Positions 37,489 through 47,449 are shown, numbered from the stretch's first letter. The stretch: 64,000 bases of DNA from Sialis fuliginosa (GCA_961205875.1 OY540811.1:19399248-19463247); one strand, 5' to 3'. Numbers and translations: made by a program. The notes: generated from the letters alone by a model not told the origin.

Positions 37489-40149
37489 TTAAACTAACTC
37501 AAATGGTTTTTTCCTTTTGAGTCTGCGCACTATGCCTGTGTTGTCCAGGAGTTGGGTGGCCTCAACGTTCTCATGATGTCGAAGTCTTTCTTCATGTTTT
37601 TGTGCAAATCTCTGGATTTCGCTAGCTACAGCTTCCACTCCTAGGTCCTTATGGAGGTCGTTGTTTCTTATGTACCAAGGTGCGTCGACAATATTCCTTA
37701 GTACTTTATTCTGAAATCGTTGTATTATATTTATATTACTTTCTTTGGTACAACCCCAAAGTTGTATACCGTATGTCCAAACAGGTTTAAGTGTTTGTTT
37801 GTACAATAGAAGCTTGTTATATATTGACAATGAGGAGCCTCTTCCTATCAGCCAATACATTTTTCTATATCTAAGTTCTAACTCTTCTCTTTTCTTTTTG
37901 ACGTGAGTTTTCCATCGAAGCTTGGTGTCTAACGTCATGCCAAGGTATTTGGCTGTATTTGAATACGGTACTATCTGATTGTTGAGAGTAACCGGGATAT
38001 ATTCAACGCGTCTGTTGGTAAAGTTAATATGAATCGATTTAGATTCATTTAGCTTGATTCGCCATCTTTTAGTCCAGTTTTGTATTTTGATGATAGCTGA
38101 TTGTAGTTTCTCTGTAGATTCCTCATTACTGTTGCCTACTGCTAATATTGCAGTGTCATCAGCAAAAGTTGCTACTGTGTTATTTTCTAAGTCTGGGAGG
38201 TCACTGGTATATAGTAGGTACAGGACAGGTCCTAACACACTTCCTTGAGGTACTCCTGCTTTAATTTCTATTAGTTCAGAATACGCGTCTTCTTGCTTAA
38301 TTCTAAAGAATCTCTCAGATAGATACGATTCCAGAATATCGGTGTATTGTTTCGGGAGCATAGTTTTTAGTTTGTAGTTTAATCCCTCATGCCAAACTTT
38401 ATCAAACGCTTGCGCCACGTCCAAGAAGATCGTAGAACAAACTTTTTTTTCTTCTAATGTTTTTTCAATCGTATTTATTATTCTGTGCACCTGATCAATC
38501 GTAGAGTGCTTGGACCGGAAACCAAACTGGTGGTTAGGGATCAGAGATTTCCTCTCAATAATCAGTTTTAATCTTTTTAGTAATAATTTTTCAAAAAGTT
38601 TTGATAAAACAGGCAGTAACGAGATTGGCCTATAAGATGTAACTTCGTGCGGTGGTTTTCCTGGCTTTGGTATCATAATAACCTCCGCCACTTTCCATAG
38701 TTTGGGTACGTATTTAAGTTTAAATGCAGAATTGATAATGTTCGTGACTTTAACAATTGCTTTTTTTGGAAGATGTTGTAGGACTTTTCCGGTTATTAGA
38801 TCAAAACCCGGGGCTTTTTTAGGGTTTATGTTGTTCATAATCTCATCCTTGACCTCAGTTGGTGTAACAAATTTGATCTCTTCGTTTTCTTGGATGATTT
38901 CTTCTATTGTTATTTCCTGTTCCTGTCTTCCGTGTGGTTGAAATATGTTTTCAAGATGTTCGGCAAATCTTTGAGCTTTTTGTTCATTATTTCGGGCCCA
39001 CTTATCGTCAGTTTTCCTGATTGGTGGAATCTGCATAATAGGCCTTTTTATTTTTTTGGTAGCCTTCCAGAGAGAATAGTCAGTACGGTTATCATTGGTT
39101 AATTCACTTAGGTACATACTGATTGTATCGTTTTTTAGTTCATTAATTTCTCTTCTCAGTTGTTGGGTGAGATTGTTCAGTTCTGTTTTGTCTTGTGGAG
39201 CTCTTGTCTGATGCCATTTCCTTCTTGCTTTTCTTTTCTCAGCTATTAGGTTTCTTATCTCCTTTGGGTAGTTATTTCCTTTAATTCTTCTCTTAATTTC
39301 GGGAGTATTCTCCCATGCTGATTGCTGTATATCAATTAAGAATTTTTCTACTTCTCTATCTAACTCTTCCTTGTTTCTTAATGGTACCATCAAGTTAATT
39401 TTTTCTTCCAGAGATTGTTCGAATTTTTCCCAGTTTGTTCTTCTATTAACGAGCACTGGGTTGTTTTCTTTCTGGATAATATTCTCACTTAATGTCAATA
39501 ATATTGGAGAATGATCAGAATTTAGGTCTTGACTTTCCTCTATTTTCAGGTAATTGGTGGATATATTATTGATTATGTAGAAATCAATTAAGTCTGGAAT
39601 TTTTTTAGGGTCAGTCGGCCAATAAGTTGGTTTTCCAGTTGTCAGAGCTTCGCATCCACTCTCTTGTATTGCGTTTAGTAGTTCTTTGCCTTTAGTTGTT
39701 GTAAGCCTAGATCCCCAGTGGGTGTTCTTAGCGTTAAAATCACCGCCCACTATAAATCTTTTTCCTAATTTCCCTAGAAATTCTAGGTATTTTTCTTTTT
39801 TCACTGAGTGTTTAGGGGGACAATATATTCCCGCTACAACAATTGAATAATTCCTAGTCTTTATACTTACAGCCGTACTCTGTATTTCTTCTGTTTCATA
39901 TTTTGATTCTTCATGGTGTTTTATATTCTCCTTGATTATGACAGCGCTTCCTCCCTTAGCAGAGTTTTCAGGGTGGATTGTATGGTATACTTTATAGCCT
40001 TTGAATTTAATGAATGATTGTTTAGTGAAGTGTGTTTCTGATATGAGACACACGTCCACTTTTTCTATATCAAGGACTGCCTGCAGTTCTTGTTGGTGCT
40101 GCAAGAGTCCATTAGCATTCCATGCCATAATTCTAAGCGTATTATACAT
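37489..40149 (-). CDS. LINE ORF2: endonuclease / reverse transcriptase, 886 aa
   Basis: The protein nicks target DNA and copies the element RNA at the nick. An APE-type endonuclease occupies about residues 1-225: MAWNANGLL with N11, catalytic E38 in LISETH, GGDFNAKN at 135-142 and SDH at 211-213. The reverse transcriptase domain spans about 480-760: YRPISLLPVLSKLFEKLL at 506-523, FGFRSKHST at 542-550, FLDVAQAFDKVWH (D577), AGVPQGSVLGP and the catalytic FADD at 662-665. A C-terminal region follows with QNKVLRNIVDAPWYIRN. There is no RNase H signature. The length and domain order are typical of Jockey-clade elements, and all catalytic residues are present with no stop or shift. ORF2 begins two bases after the ORF1 stop, which suits termination-reinitiation. 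Confidence 0.95.
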   Translation of the reverse strand: MYNTLRIMAWNANGLLQHQQELQAVLDIEKVDVCLISETHFTKQSFIKFKGYKVYHTIHPENSAKGGSAVIIKENIKHHEESKYETEEIQSTAVSIKTRNYSIVVAGIYCPPKHSVKKEKYLEFLGKLGKRFIVGGDFNAKNTHWGSRLTTTKGKELLNAIQESGCEALTTGKPTYWPTDPKKIPDLIDFYIINNISTNYLKIEESQDLNSDHSPILLTLSENIIQKENNPVLVNRRTNWEKFEQSLEEKINLMVPLRNKEELDREVEKFLIDIQQSAWENTPEIKRRIKGNNYPKEIRNLIAEKRKARRKWHQTRAPQDKTELNNLTQQLRREINELKNDTISMYLSELTNDNRTDYSLWKATKKIKRPIMQIPPIRKTDDKWARNNEQKAQRFAEHLENIFQPHGRQEQEITIEEIIQENEEIKFVTPTEVKDEIMNNINPKKAPGFDLITGKVLQHLPKKAIVKVTNIINSAFKLKYVPKLWKVAEVIMIPKPGKPPHEVTSYRPISLLPVLSKLFEKLLLKRLKLIIERKSLIPNHQFGFRSKHSTIDQVHRIINTIEKTLEEKKVCSTIFLDVAQAFDKVWHEGLNYKLKTMLPKQYTDILESYLSERFFRIKQEDAYSELIEIKAGVPQGSVLGPVLYLLYTSDLPDLENNTVATFADDTAILAVGNSNEESTEKLQSAIIKIQNWTKRWRIKLNESKSIHINFTNRRVEYIPVTLNNQIVPYSNTAKYLGMTLDTKLRWKTHVKKKREELELRYRKMYWLIGRGSSLSIYNKLLLYKQTLKPVWTYGIQLWGCTKESNINIIQRFQNKVLRNIVDAPWYIRNNDLHKDLGVEAVASEIQRFAQKHEERLRHHENVEATQLLDNTGIVRRLKRKKPFELV

Positions 40150-40151
40150 TT

Positions 40152-41169
40152 TTATTTCGTTTTAGGTATAGCTCCTTTAGTGCTGTGTTCTAATTTTTTT
40201 ATTCGCTCATCAAATGTAGTAATGAGTGCTTCTTGCTTATTAAGTTTTGCTAATATCAGCTGCAGTGTCTGTTTAATATCATCATCTTGATGTTTATTAT
40301 CTTGAATTTTAGAGTTGGTTAATGCTTTCGCATAAGTCTTTTTCTCATTTGTCTTTTGAGGGATACCAATATTTTGATCTTTCATTTCTTTAGTGTTATT
40401 TTGTTGTTCTGTGTTCGTTTCTTGACGTCGAGAAAATTTTGGATTTTTCGTATTCATATTTTTATTTTTTATTTTTTGCAACTCTATGGCCACGCTACAT
40501 CCTCGGTAGTTAGCCGGATGTTCTCCTCCGCAATGGACGCATTTCGGTTTTATGTTGTCAGGTTTTTTACAATCTCTGGTATGATGCTTTCCTACACATT
40601 TAACACATCTTGGGTCTTTGTTGCAGTATTTCTGAGTGTGTCCATATGCTTGGCATTGTTTACATTGTGGTACTAGCTTGGTTTTTCTGAGCGGTTGGAT
40701 TTCCACTTTACAACTCAATATGCTTGTGATTTCATATATCTTACTTATACTTTCCTCAGAACTGAATGTCAAAATGAACATATCGAGAGGTTCTTTGCTT
40801 CTCCATTTTAACTTATTTACAGCATCGACTGCTTTATAACCTTTTGTTCTTAAGTCGTTAACAATTTTATCAGGACTGCACGAGTGGTGCAAATTTTTAG
40901 CCATAACTCTAATTGGTCTGGTCTGTTTATTTTCAAACGAGTGCCAGATATATTTCCCTTTTTTTAACATATCTGTTACTGTTCTATATGTATCTCCATC
41001 GACTACATTTAATTTAATAATATTTCCGTTCAACAGTTTTGTGCTGTATTTATCTGTTGACAGAATTTCATCTATTTTATCATAAAATGCATTATAGTTT
41101 TTAATGTCATCCACTATTATCGGTGGAGGGGCTGGAACTTTTTTTGGCTTTGGTTGTGATTGATTTAAG
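40152..41169 (-). CDS. LINE ORF1 (Gag-like), N-terminally truncated
   Basis: ORF1 proteins of Jockey-type elements bind the element RNA. About 340 residues remain. They include a basic Pro-rich start, an RRM-like region around RPIRVMAKNLHHSC and three zinc knuckles: CKQCQAYGHTQKYC, CVKCVGKHHTRDC and CVHCGGEHPANYRGC. A charged Lys/Gln/Asn-rich tail ends in KGAIPKTK. The open frame continues across the insertion junction into flanking repeat DNA but has no ATG near the element's 5' end, so the true N-terminus is missing. The stop is two bases before the ORF2 ATG. Confidence 0.85.
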
Positions 41170-41177
41170 TCAGATTT

Positions 41178-41445
41178 GGACAAAAAAAATGTTCTCCGAT
41201 TTCAAAATTTTAAATTGATCTTTCCGTTTCACGTCAAGACAAACACTTTTCGTTCCGTGCCTGTCTGTCCGTCCGTCCGTCCGTGTGTCCCCCGAATCCT
41301 TGTCACACGCATAACTCATGAACCACTGAACCGATATTAATGAAACTTGGTCGGATGGTTGGGTCTGGCTTGAGGACGGTCCCATTTCAAAATCATCAAA
41401 ATCGTGTGTAAGGTGGAGGGATGACATCCCAAAATATTTTTTTAC
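41178..41445. repeat. Right half of the interspersed repeat split by the LINE
   Basis: It resumes with GACAAAAAAAATGTTCTCCG, then TTTCACGTCAAGACAAACAC, a (GTCC)n run, ATCCTTGTCAC and CATCCCAAAATATTT. The same blocks appear in order at 4812-5025. Compared with that copy it has an extra internal block (about 41310-41390: CATAACTCATGAACCACTGA, TTGGTCGGATGGTTGGG). Confidence 0.75.
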
Positions 41446-41535
41446 ATGTAAATATAATATAATTATATGTTGTACTGTTGAAATAATTATATAAATTCCG
41501 TAGTTTCTTCGTACACTGGTTCGGGAGTATTATAA

Positions 41536-42060
41536 TTAGGGAAAAACATAAACTGGGATTCGGTCAAACCGACCACTCTTTACTGGTTTAATCCAACTAC
41601 TTGTATATGCTGGACCAAATTTTGAAATACTCCTACCTGAAAAGTAATATTTAAATGTACATTCATTTATAGAATCTAGACCTATTGAACAAGAGTCATA
41701 TGTTTATTTTTTATTTGGTAGGGACATTTTTCTTTAATATTTAGAATAATCGTACATATTTTTATAAAACCATTATTTAAATTTTAAAGAATATCAATTT
41801 CGAATGTATGTATTAATAATAATTTAACATTGTATCTATTATTTCTCTTTCATGTTACATAGATATATCCATATCTGTGTAACATGAAAGATAAATTATT
41901 AATTTCAAACCTTTAATTTGCGTTAAACACAAGAATGTTTCATATTCATATCGATTATAATATGTTCACATATGAAATGATAACTATCAAAAAATTATAT
42001 AATATGGATTATTGGTACAAATATCATTATTTTTTGCGGAAACAATATATTTTTTTCATT
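41536..42060 (-). pseudogene. KZ-D: decayed Kazal-like gene
   Basis: Exon 3 (41636-41536) is recognisable but reads GRSISKFGPAYTSSWIKP: the family Trp is Arg and the sixth cysteine is Tyr. After SGR the frame has shifted. The ancestral tail (ESQFMFFPNYNTPEPVYEE) survives only in another frame. Exon 2 (41911 to about 42045) keeps YETFLCLTQIKG and DICTNNPY pieces. It has lost the first cysteine block, has PYY for PYC and holds a stop. A short inverted duplication of the intronic CTTTCATGTTACATAGATAT block lies at 41849-41893. No exon 1 was found. Clearly non-functional. Confidence 0.8.
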
Positions 42061-43020
42061 TTAAAGACGGAAGATAGTACTATTTCTTACCGTGCATGAA
42101 AACCTAAGAAAAAAATTACCTACTTAATAATAATTTTTTTAACATTACCAAAATTATCATATTGGTACTTTAAGGTTAGGTTATCTCAAAAACCTGATGT
42201 GATGAAATAATTTGGACAAGGAATTCGATTTTAGCACGCCAAAAACCTCTGAAATCATTTATTGAAGTTGAGACAATAGAACAAAAGTATTTTTTGTCGG
42301 CCTGTGTAATTTTTATGACAAACAATGTAAAGTACGTTTTTCGCCATAGTGCGTTTTTTAGGTCCTGGCATTCTTGCATAAGACCTCATGTAAAAATATT
42401 TCGTTAGTACGTGTTTTCTCCCTAGTTACCCATATAGAAAATTACAGAGTCTACGGTCGGCCCAGGTTTGCGCCAATACTATCCAACTCTAGGCCAAAAA
42501 TACGTGAACTTGTTTGAAATTCGTCGTGATTTAAAAATTTAGGCATTACCTCGTTGTTCGGACTATCCAGTGTAATGTTTTTGTTTTTCGAAGGTCAAAA
42601 AATGTTTTTAGAAACTGATAAAAACAATTAAACAATTTTTCATAATTCATTCAAGCTGTAATGTATTTTTTTATTTTATAAATACAATAATACATTTATT
42701 GTAATACTATAATGTTATATAAAGTACAAAGTGCCCTAGTTTCGAAGGATCAGGCAATTTTGTTCGAATACAGATTCATTTATAGTGCTAAAAGAAAAAC
42801 AATGTTTTGCATAAATTCAGATTTCTAACAAAAAAACAAAAATACAGTTAATCTTCTGTCAACCTTGTTAAACGCCAAAAAAATATCTATACTATTTTCA
42901 AAAGGATGGCAAAAAACATGAAAAGTGGTCTTTGTTTCAGATTTCTATATTATCTAAGTATACCCGTATTTGAAAAATTCATTTGGTCCTTGGAAGCTGG
43001 GAATTACAGTTTTTTAAATG
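42061..43020. other. Non-coding DNA, unassigned
   Basis: A 67-codon - strand frame at 42176-42379 and GC-richer bits near 42440-42500 have no recognisable content. The stretch may be old transposon DNA. I see no gene. Confidence 0.4.
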
Positions 43021-43173
43021 TAAGGAGGTGAGTTCCAAAACTCGTTCGTTCCATTTTAAAAAATAATCGAGATGCAGTGGATTTTAAAATAATTTTTGGC
43101 ATTCTTCAGAATGCACTGCATCTCGATTATTTTTTAAAATAAAACGAACGAGTTTTGGAACTCACCTCCTCGT
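43021..43173. mobile_element. Hairpin MITE, ~150 bp
   Basis: Two arms of about 58 bp are almost perfect inverted copies (AGGAGGTGAGTTCCAAAACT and its complement, then CGTTCGTT and AATAATCGAGATGCAGTG). They are separated by a loop of about 35 bp. It lies next to the piggyBac-type element. Confidence 0.85.
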
Positions 43174-43219
43174 ATTATGTATAATTTATTATTATTATAT
43201 TTTATATTATTATTATTAA

Positions 43220-44170
43220 CACTCGGGGGAACCACAGGGGAACCACATATGGTATACCCTGTATCCGGAAACTAGTGCGTAGTATTCCTAATCTGAGAGG
43301 TTGGGGTTTGAGTCTAAGGAGGGAAAAACTTAGGACCCTCCACTGTAGAATTCCCACCATAATAGTGACATTTGTCGGTTAATTGTAAGGAGACTATAGC
43401 GGCCCAGTTGATTATAAAGGTCTGATATATCCAAAGTGAATTTTTGAGCAAGTGATCTTCAAAAATATTTTTCAGTGAGTTGAATCTCTGAGTGAATATT
43501 ATACATTTTTATTGTTTCTTGGCATTAAGGTTGACATATCTAACCTTAAAATCGACGTTGCGCTTAGCACTCTCAAATTGAAGTTTTTTTAGATTATTCA
43601 GATCAACCTGAAGAACAAAACCCCTTTGATTTGTTAACAGAAAATAAAAACTAAGCAGTGCGGGTTTTGTTCGTACATTTTAGATCGAAAAACCTCGTAT
43701 AAATGCTTAAAGTATCAAGAACATACTGCGAAAATATGTTCTGAATGTTGAGTAAAATTGTGAACTTAAGTTATTTTTAAGCTTCTTTGTATTATTCTTG
43801 TTCAATAATTCATGGTGTTGTTTTTTAAATTTTGTAATACATTAAGTGTCATTTGTAATAATATGTTATTCATTTAAAAATCACCTCACTTTAACGATCG
43901 AAATAAATATACTTTTTGGAAGGTATCGAATTCTTGATATTTTCTCTTAAAATTTTCGAAAGAAATTCGATTTTTTAAAGAAATATTTGATTTTCTAAAG
44001 TTTCTTTTTTCATCTCGAGTAGTAATAGTTTTTTGATATTTGCATCAACATATACGTTTTCTGTTAAACGCATCGATTTAAAAAAAGTTTAATTTTCATT
44101 AAGTAGAAGCGAATATATACGCGAACCAAAAATACCCATGTGATTCTATATATAGTGCTTCCCCTGAGGG
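43220..44170 (+). mobile_element. piggyBac-type element, internally deleted
   Basis: The element is flanked by TTAA on both sides (43216-43219 and 44171-44174). The ends CACTCGGGGGAACCAC and, inverted, CCCTCAGGGGAAGCAC agree at 13 of 16 positions. TTAA targeting is the signature of the piggyBac superfamily. A remnant of the transposase C-terminus lies inside in the expected orientation, supporting the call. At 951 bp it is far shorter than an autonomous element and cannot encode a full transposase. Confidence 0.8.
43638..43751 (+). pseudogene. piggyBac transposase C-terminal zinc-finger remnant
   Basis: The + strand frame reads KTKQCGFCSYILDRKTSYKC and continues to KICSEC and a TGA at 43749-43751. 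The C-x2-C, C, H, C-x2-C spacing is that of the cysteine-rich domain at the C-terminus of piggyBac transposases. A stop lies just upstream in frame, and the catalytic DDE region is absent, so this is only a fragment. Confidence 0.7.
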
Positions 44171-44259
44171 TTAAATATTGTAGTTATATGTTAAATATGT
44201 TCAAAGTTAATAGATTAATAAATTGTTGTTTTGGATTGTATAACGAAAAGTATTAAATA

Positions 44260-45394
44260 TTATTCGTAAACCGGTGCGAGAGTTGTATACCCGGAGTAAC
44301 TAGGGTAAAATAAAGGCTGGGAACCACCCCAACCGCTGTAGACTGGTTTGTCCCATTTGGATGTACATTCTTGCCCAATTTTAATAACTTGCCAATCTAA
44401 AAATTAACAAAATTACACACATTATATTTTATTTTATTTAAATACCTTCGAACAAAGTACAGTGAAACTTCGATATAACGCTCCCGTTTGTAGCGCTATC
44501 CGAGTCGACTTTGTATACAAATTAATACTTACTATTTTGTCTTAATTAAACGGACACGGTAACAAATGATTCTTAATGCCTCTATACACCACCCAATCTG
44601 CAGGACCGATTTGTCGGGTGGTAGAGTGTGAGTACTCGGGCCGACTATTCGCGGAATAATCGGTCCGATTTGCCTATACACAACCCAATCTGCAGTACCC
44701 ACACTCTACCTTCCGACAAATCGGCCCTGCAGATTGAGTGGTGTATAGAGGCCTTTACTTCTCATAAAAATGACGGTTTTGCTTATAAACAGAAGACATT
44801 GACTTTAGCGGAAAAAATTGTGATTTATGAAAATGTGACGAAACAAAGATTTAGCGAAGACTTGGAATTCCGGTTCAATTCTCCGTTTTATTCTTAAAAA
44901 TTGTCAAGAAATCAAGAAAAATGCTTCAATTACATAATCTTTATTTTATAATTTATTTCCCGCCTATTGCCCTATGCCACTTTTTTGATCCAATCCGGTC
45001 AAAATAATAATAATAAATAATTATTAATTAAGTAATAACTAATTGTAAGTTTCACCGAGTTAGTTATTTTTATTTGCTACTTAACATCATAATAATAAAT
45101 ATTTCAAAAATAGATTTACAAACCTTGTTCCTGTGATGAACATAAATATGTTTCATAAGCACATCGATTTTCAAAAAACTTTTTTCTTCCGTCTTTATGC
45201 GATATACAGTATGGATTATTATTACTAATATCTGGACAATGTTCATTTCTGCATAAGTCGTCGTTCTGTGCTACCGTAGTCATTATTACAACAGCTATAA
45301 CAATAATTAAAAAAAAACATTTTATTGTAAGATTTTTTAAATATCACTGGTGTAACTTACTAATAATAACGAAGAATAAATATAAAATTTTCAT
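44260..45394 (-). CDS. KZ-E: Kazal-like secreted six-cysteine protein, 3 exons, 113 aa
   Basis: Exon 1 (45394-45361) encodes MKILYLFFVII. Exon 2 (45294-45124) continues TVVIMTTVAQNDD and then C-RNEH-C-P, NNPYC, FFENRC and YETYLC. Exon 3 (44396-44260) reads DWQVIKIGQEC, SKWDKPVYSGWGGSQP and an aromatic tail ending APVYE. Splice sites are GTAAGTTA, TTATAG, GTTTGTAA and TTTTTAG, all phase 1. All six cysteines and the full tail are present, so this is probably the best preserved copy and the reference for judging damage in the others. A secreted protease inhibitor is inferred. Intron 2 holds a Tigger fragment with a nested hairpin MITE. Confidence 0.8.
44460..44896 (+). mobile_element. pogo/Tigger-type fragment in KZ-E intron 2
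   Basis: The left end, ACAGTGAAACTTCGATATAA, resembles pogo/Tigger termini (CAGTRGAACCTCG). After an inserted MITE, the + strand frame reads YKQKTLTLAEKIVIYENVTK and then FSEDLEFRFN. KTLTLAEKI is the N-terminal helix-turn-helix start typical of Tigger/CENP-B transposases. The frame ends within some 40 codons after the motif, and no DDE domain follows, so it is a broken remnant. Confidence 0.6.
44578..44752. mobile_element. Hairpin MITE (~175 bp) nested in the Tigger fragment
   Basis: Inverted arms share GCCTCTATACACCAC, CAATCTGCAG and CCGATTTGTCGG, with extra internal copies of TATACACAACCCAATCTGCA. It is GC-richer than its surroundings and interrupts the Tigger-type fragment between its terminal repeat and the transposase-like frame. 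Confidence 0.75.
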
Positions 45395-45474
45395 ATTATT
45401 TAGGTTTCTTTTAAATTAAATATTAAAACTAATGAAATGGATACATACAGTAAATTAAATATTATGTTGGTGTT

Positions 45475-45488
45475 GTATTTATATACCT
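45475..45488 (-). promoter_or_regulatory. TATA box of KZ-E
   Basis: The - strand reads GGTATATAAATACAAC about 85-90 nt upstream of the KZ-E ATG. It follows the conserved CTTAGATTCCACATTTTGTA block also found upstream of KZ-B and KZ-C. This is the best TATA match of the cluster. Confidence 0.65.
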
Positions 45489-45539
45489 ACAAAATGTGGA
45501 ATCTAAGCAAATGATGAAACTAATAAATTAAAATATAGG

Positions 45540-46213
45540 TAATATTGTTCTTACCATTTGTAATTTTATTTTAATGATATTTTTTATAATGGATGTATTT
45601 GTTCATAGCAATCAATTTTTCATCGTTATTTTATCAGAGTCCTTGGCTTAATTGGGCACTGTTTTGAAAATTAATTATAGGTATATACTAATATTTTATT
45701 TTATTTTTTTATTATTAAGAACCATTATATTAATGTGTTTTATAAACTTTAGTTTATATTAATTAAGTTATTAGTTAAATGGGAGATTTAAGCGTTCCTA
45801 TATCTGAGTTCCTCTGATGTCCGGTTGGACTGTACCGGAATAGCGAGTACGTGGGCTTGCTATAATAATTAATGTGAAGTAAACATTTTTCAAATTACAT
45901 CTAGGTCCTATTTAAACATGTTTTAAAGTTTTAAACAATCCGATAAACAATTAGTACTTTCGTTTATTATACCAAATGAACAATGCTAAATGTAATTGAA
46001 TAAATACAATAAATCTTTTTTTGTATATTTATACTTTATTGAAATTATTGTTACAAAATAAGTAGCAAATTAACAACACAATGTACCTATATATAGAAGA
46101 AAATATAATGTAGTATATAATTAATAAACAATACTTTAATATTTATATCTAAAATATGTGTTATTTATTAATCATGACGTTTGCTGGTTATACATATAAT
46201 ATAACTATACAAT
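45540..46213. other. Intergenic DNA between KZ-F and KZ-E
   Basis: The first ~80 bp beyond the KZ-E promoter still match sequence upstream of KZ-B (AATATTGTT, TATAATKGATGTATTTGT), showing how far the duplicated unit extends. The rest is AT-rich with no gene. Confidence 0.5.
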
Positions 46214-46216
46214 ATT

Positions 46217-46817
46217 GGCTATGTTCCGATATACACTGCGAGCACTGTGACTTCTGACGTCACTCCACTTTACTGGATTGACGTTCCGTTTTAGATTTTG
46301 TACTGGAAACGACCGCCATTTTGAAACTAATGTCAAAATAAAGACCAGATATATTTATAACGATGAAGTGGCCAGATTCATAGTATTTCTATGCAGGACA
46401 TCACTTTTAATATCCTCTGATCATATAAAGTACAATAATAAATAAATAATTCAAATATTATTTTCAATAATGAAAAAAATATCAATTCAAAAAATTTATA
46501 TTGTTGCGTCAATTTGCTTAATTATATTAGTGCATTTCAATTAAGGCTAAATTATTTATTCTTATTTATACTTACTTTTGATTATATATACCATAAATGT
46601 TATTAATTCATCTTCAAATAACCTGATAATAAAAAATATATCCAAAGTTAACCTTAAATGCATCTGCTTCTGTCAGTTGCATTCAAATTTTGATCACGTG
46701 ATCAGAGTACTGTGAGCACAGATGCAATAAAGCTACAGTACTGGCAGTAGAAAATGGCGGCGATCAATGACGTCATCACCACTGGCCAGTGCTCACAGTG
46801 TATATCGGAACATAGCC
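46217..46817. mobile_element. DNA-transposon MITE (601 bp) with GGCTATGTTCCG ends
   Basis: The ends GGCTATGTTCCGATATACAC match in inverted orientation over about 30 bp, with further sub-terminal similarity (GCCATTTT, TGACGTCA). ATT flanks both sides (46214-46216 and 46818-46820), a possible 3-bp target duplication as in PIF/Harbinger-type insertion. It contains CRE-like TGACGTCA motifs near both ends and no transposase frame. Confidence 0.75.
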
Positions 46818-46913
46818 ATTGTACAATGAATCAAATAAGTATTTATTCAGGTATTTTTATTTGTTTTATAATGGAGATCGTAACTAGGGAAAACCAAAGG
46901 TTGAGAACCGCTC

Positions 46914-47439
46914 AAGTTGTATAAAGACAAAATAGTCTCATCAGCTCCTTGACCAATCAGCGTTGGCGCGGGAATTGACGTCACCGCGAAGACATATTCA
47001 AATGTTATTAATGTATAATAGAATATCTATTACAAAAAAAACCTTTATTTATTCTTGTTTTCGTATTTTTTGATATTTTAACAACACATACAATCATAGA
47101 AGTACAAATTCGACATTGCAAAATCATAAAAAGCTATCAGAATCACAGAACGCATTGCTAACTTGAATAGTAAAAAAGACGCTTCCCGAATAGACCAAAT
47201 TGTCTGTGACAGCTTTTTAATGATTTTGAAATGTCGAATTTATACTTCTTTGATTGTATGTGTTGTTAAAATAGCAAAAAAATACGAAGACAAGAATAAA
47301 TAAAGGATTTTTTTTGTAATTGATATTCTATTATACATTTATAACATTTGAATATCTATGTCTTCGTAGTGACGTCAATTCCCGCGCCAATGCTGATTGG
47401 TCAAGGAGCTGATGAGACTACCTTGTCTTTATATACCTT
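46914..47439. mobile_element. MULE-like MITE with ~220-bp inverted repeats, inserted in KZ-F exon 3
   Basis: The two halves are long inverted copies (TCATCAGCTCCTTGACCAAT, GCGCGGGAATTGACGTCA, TTTATTCTTGT and AACAACACATACAATCA blocks). They leave only a short unique centre near 47130-47200. It is flanked by an 11-bp direct repeat, GAGAACC[G/A]CTC, at 46903-46913 and 47440-47450. Very long inverted repeats with a 9-11 bp duplication are the hallmark of Mutator-like elements. The flanking sequence on both sides is the former KZ-F coding tail. Confidence 0.85.
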
Positions 47440-47449
47440 GAGAACCACT

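Larger units (their letters stand above)
37236..41177 (-). mobile_element. Jockey-clade non-LTR retrotransposon, 5'-truncated, with target duplication
   Basis: The element reads on the - strand: truncated ORF1, ORF2, a ~250-bp 3' UTR and a 26-base A tail (T run at 37241-37266). A direct repeat TCAGATTT is seen at 37236-37243 and 41170-41177, where the first copy merges with the tail. The uninterrupted repeat at 4735-5030 confirms the empty site. The 5' end falls inside ORF1 with no start ATG, the usual result of incomplete target-primed reverse transcription. An uninterrupted ORF2 suggests recent insertion. It lies between KZ-C and KZ-D. Confidence 0.9.

Noticed and set aside
40152..41183. 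LINE ORF1 starting at 41183
   Set aside because: That start is a TTG in the flanking repeat, outside the element. The true ORF1 N-terminus is missing.
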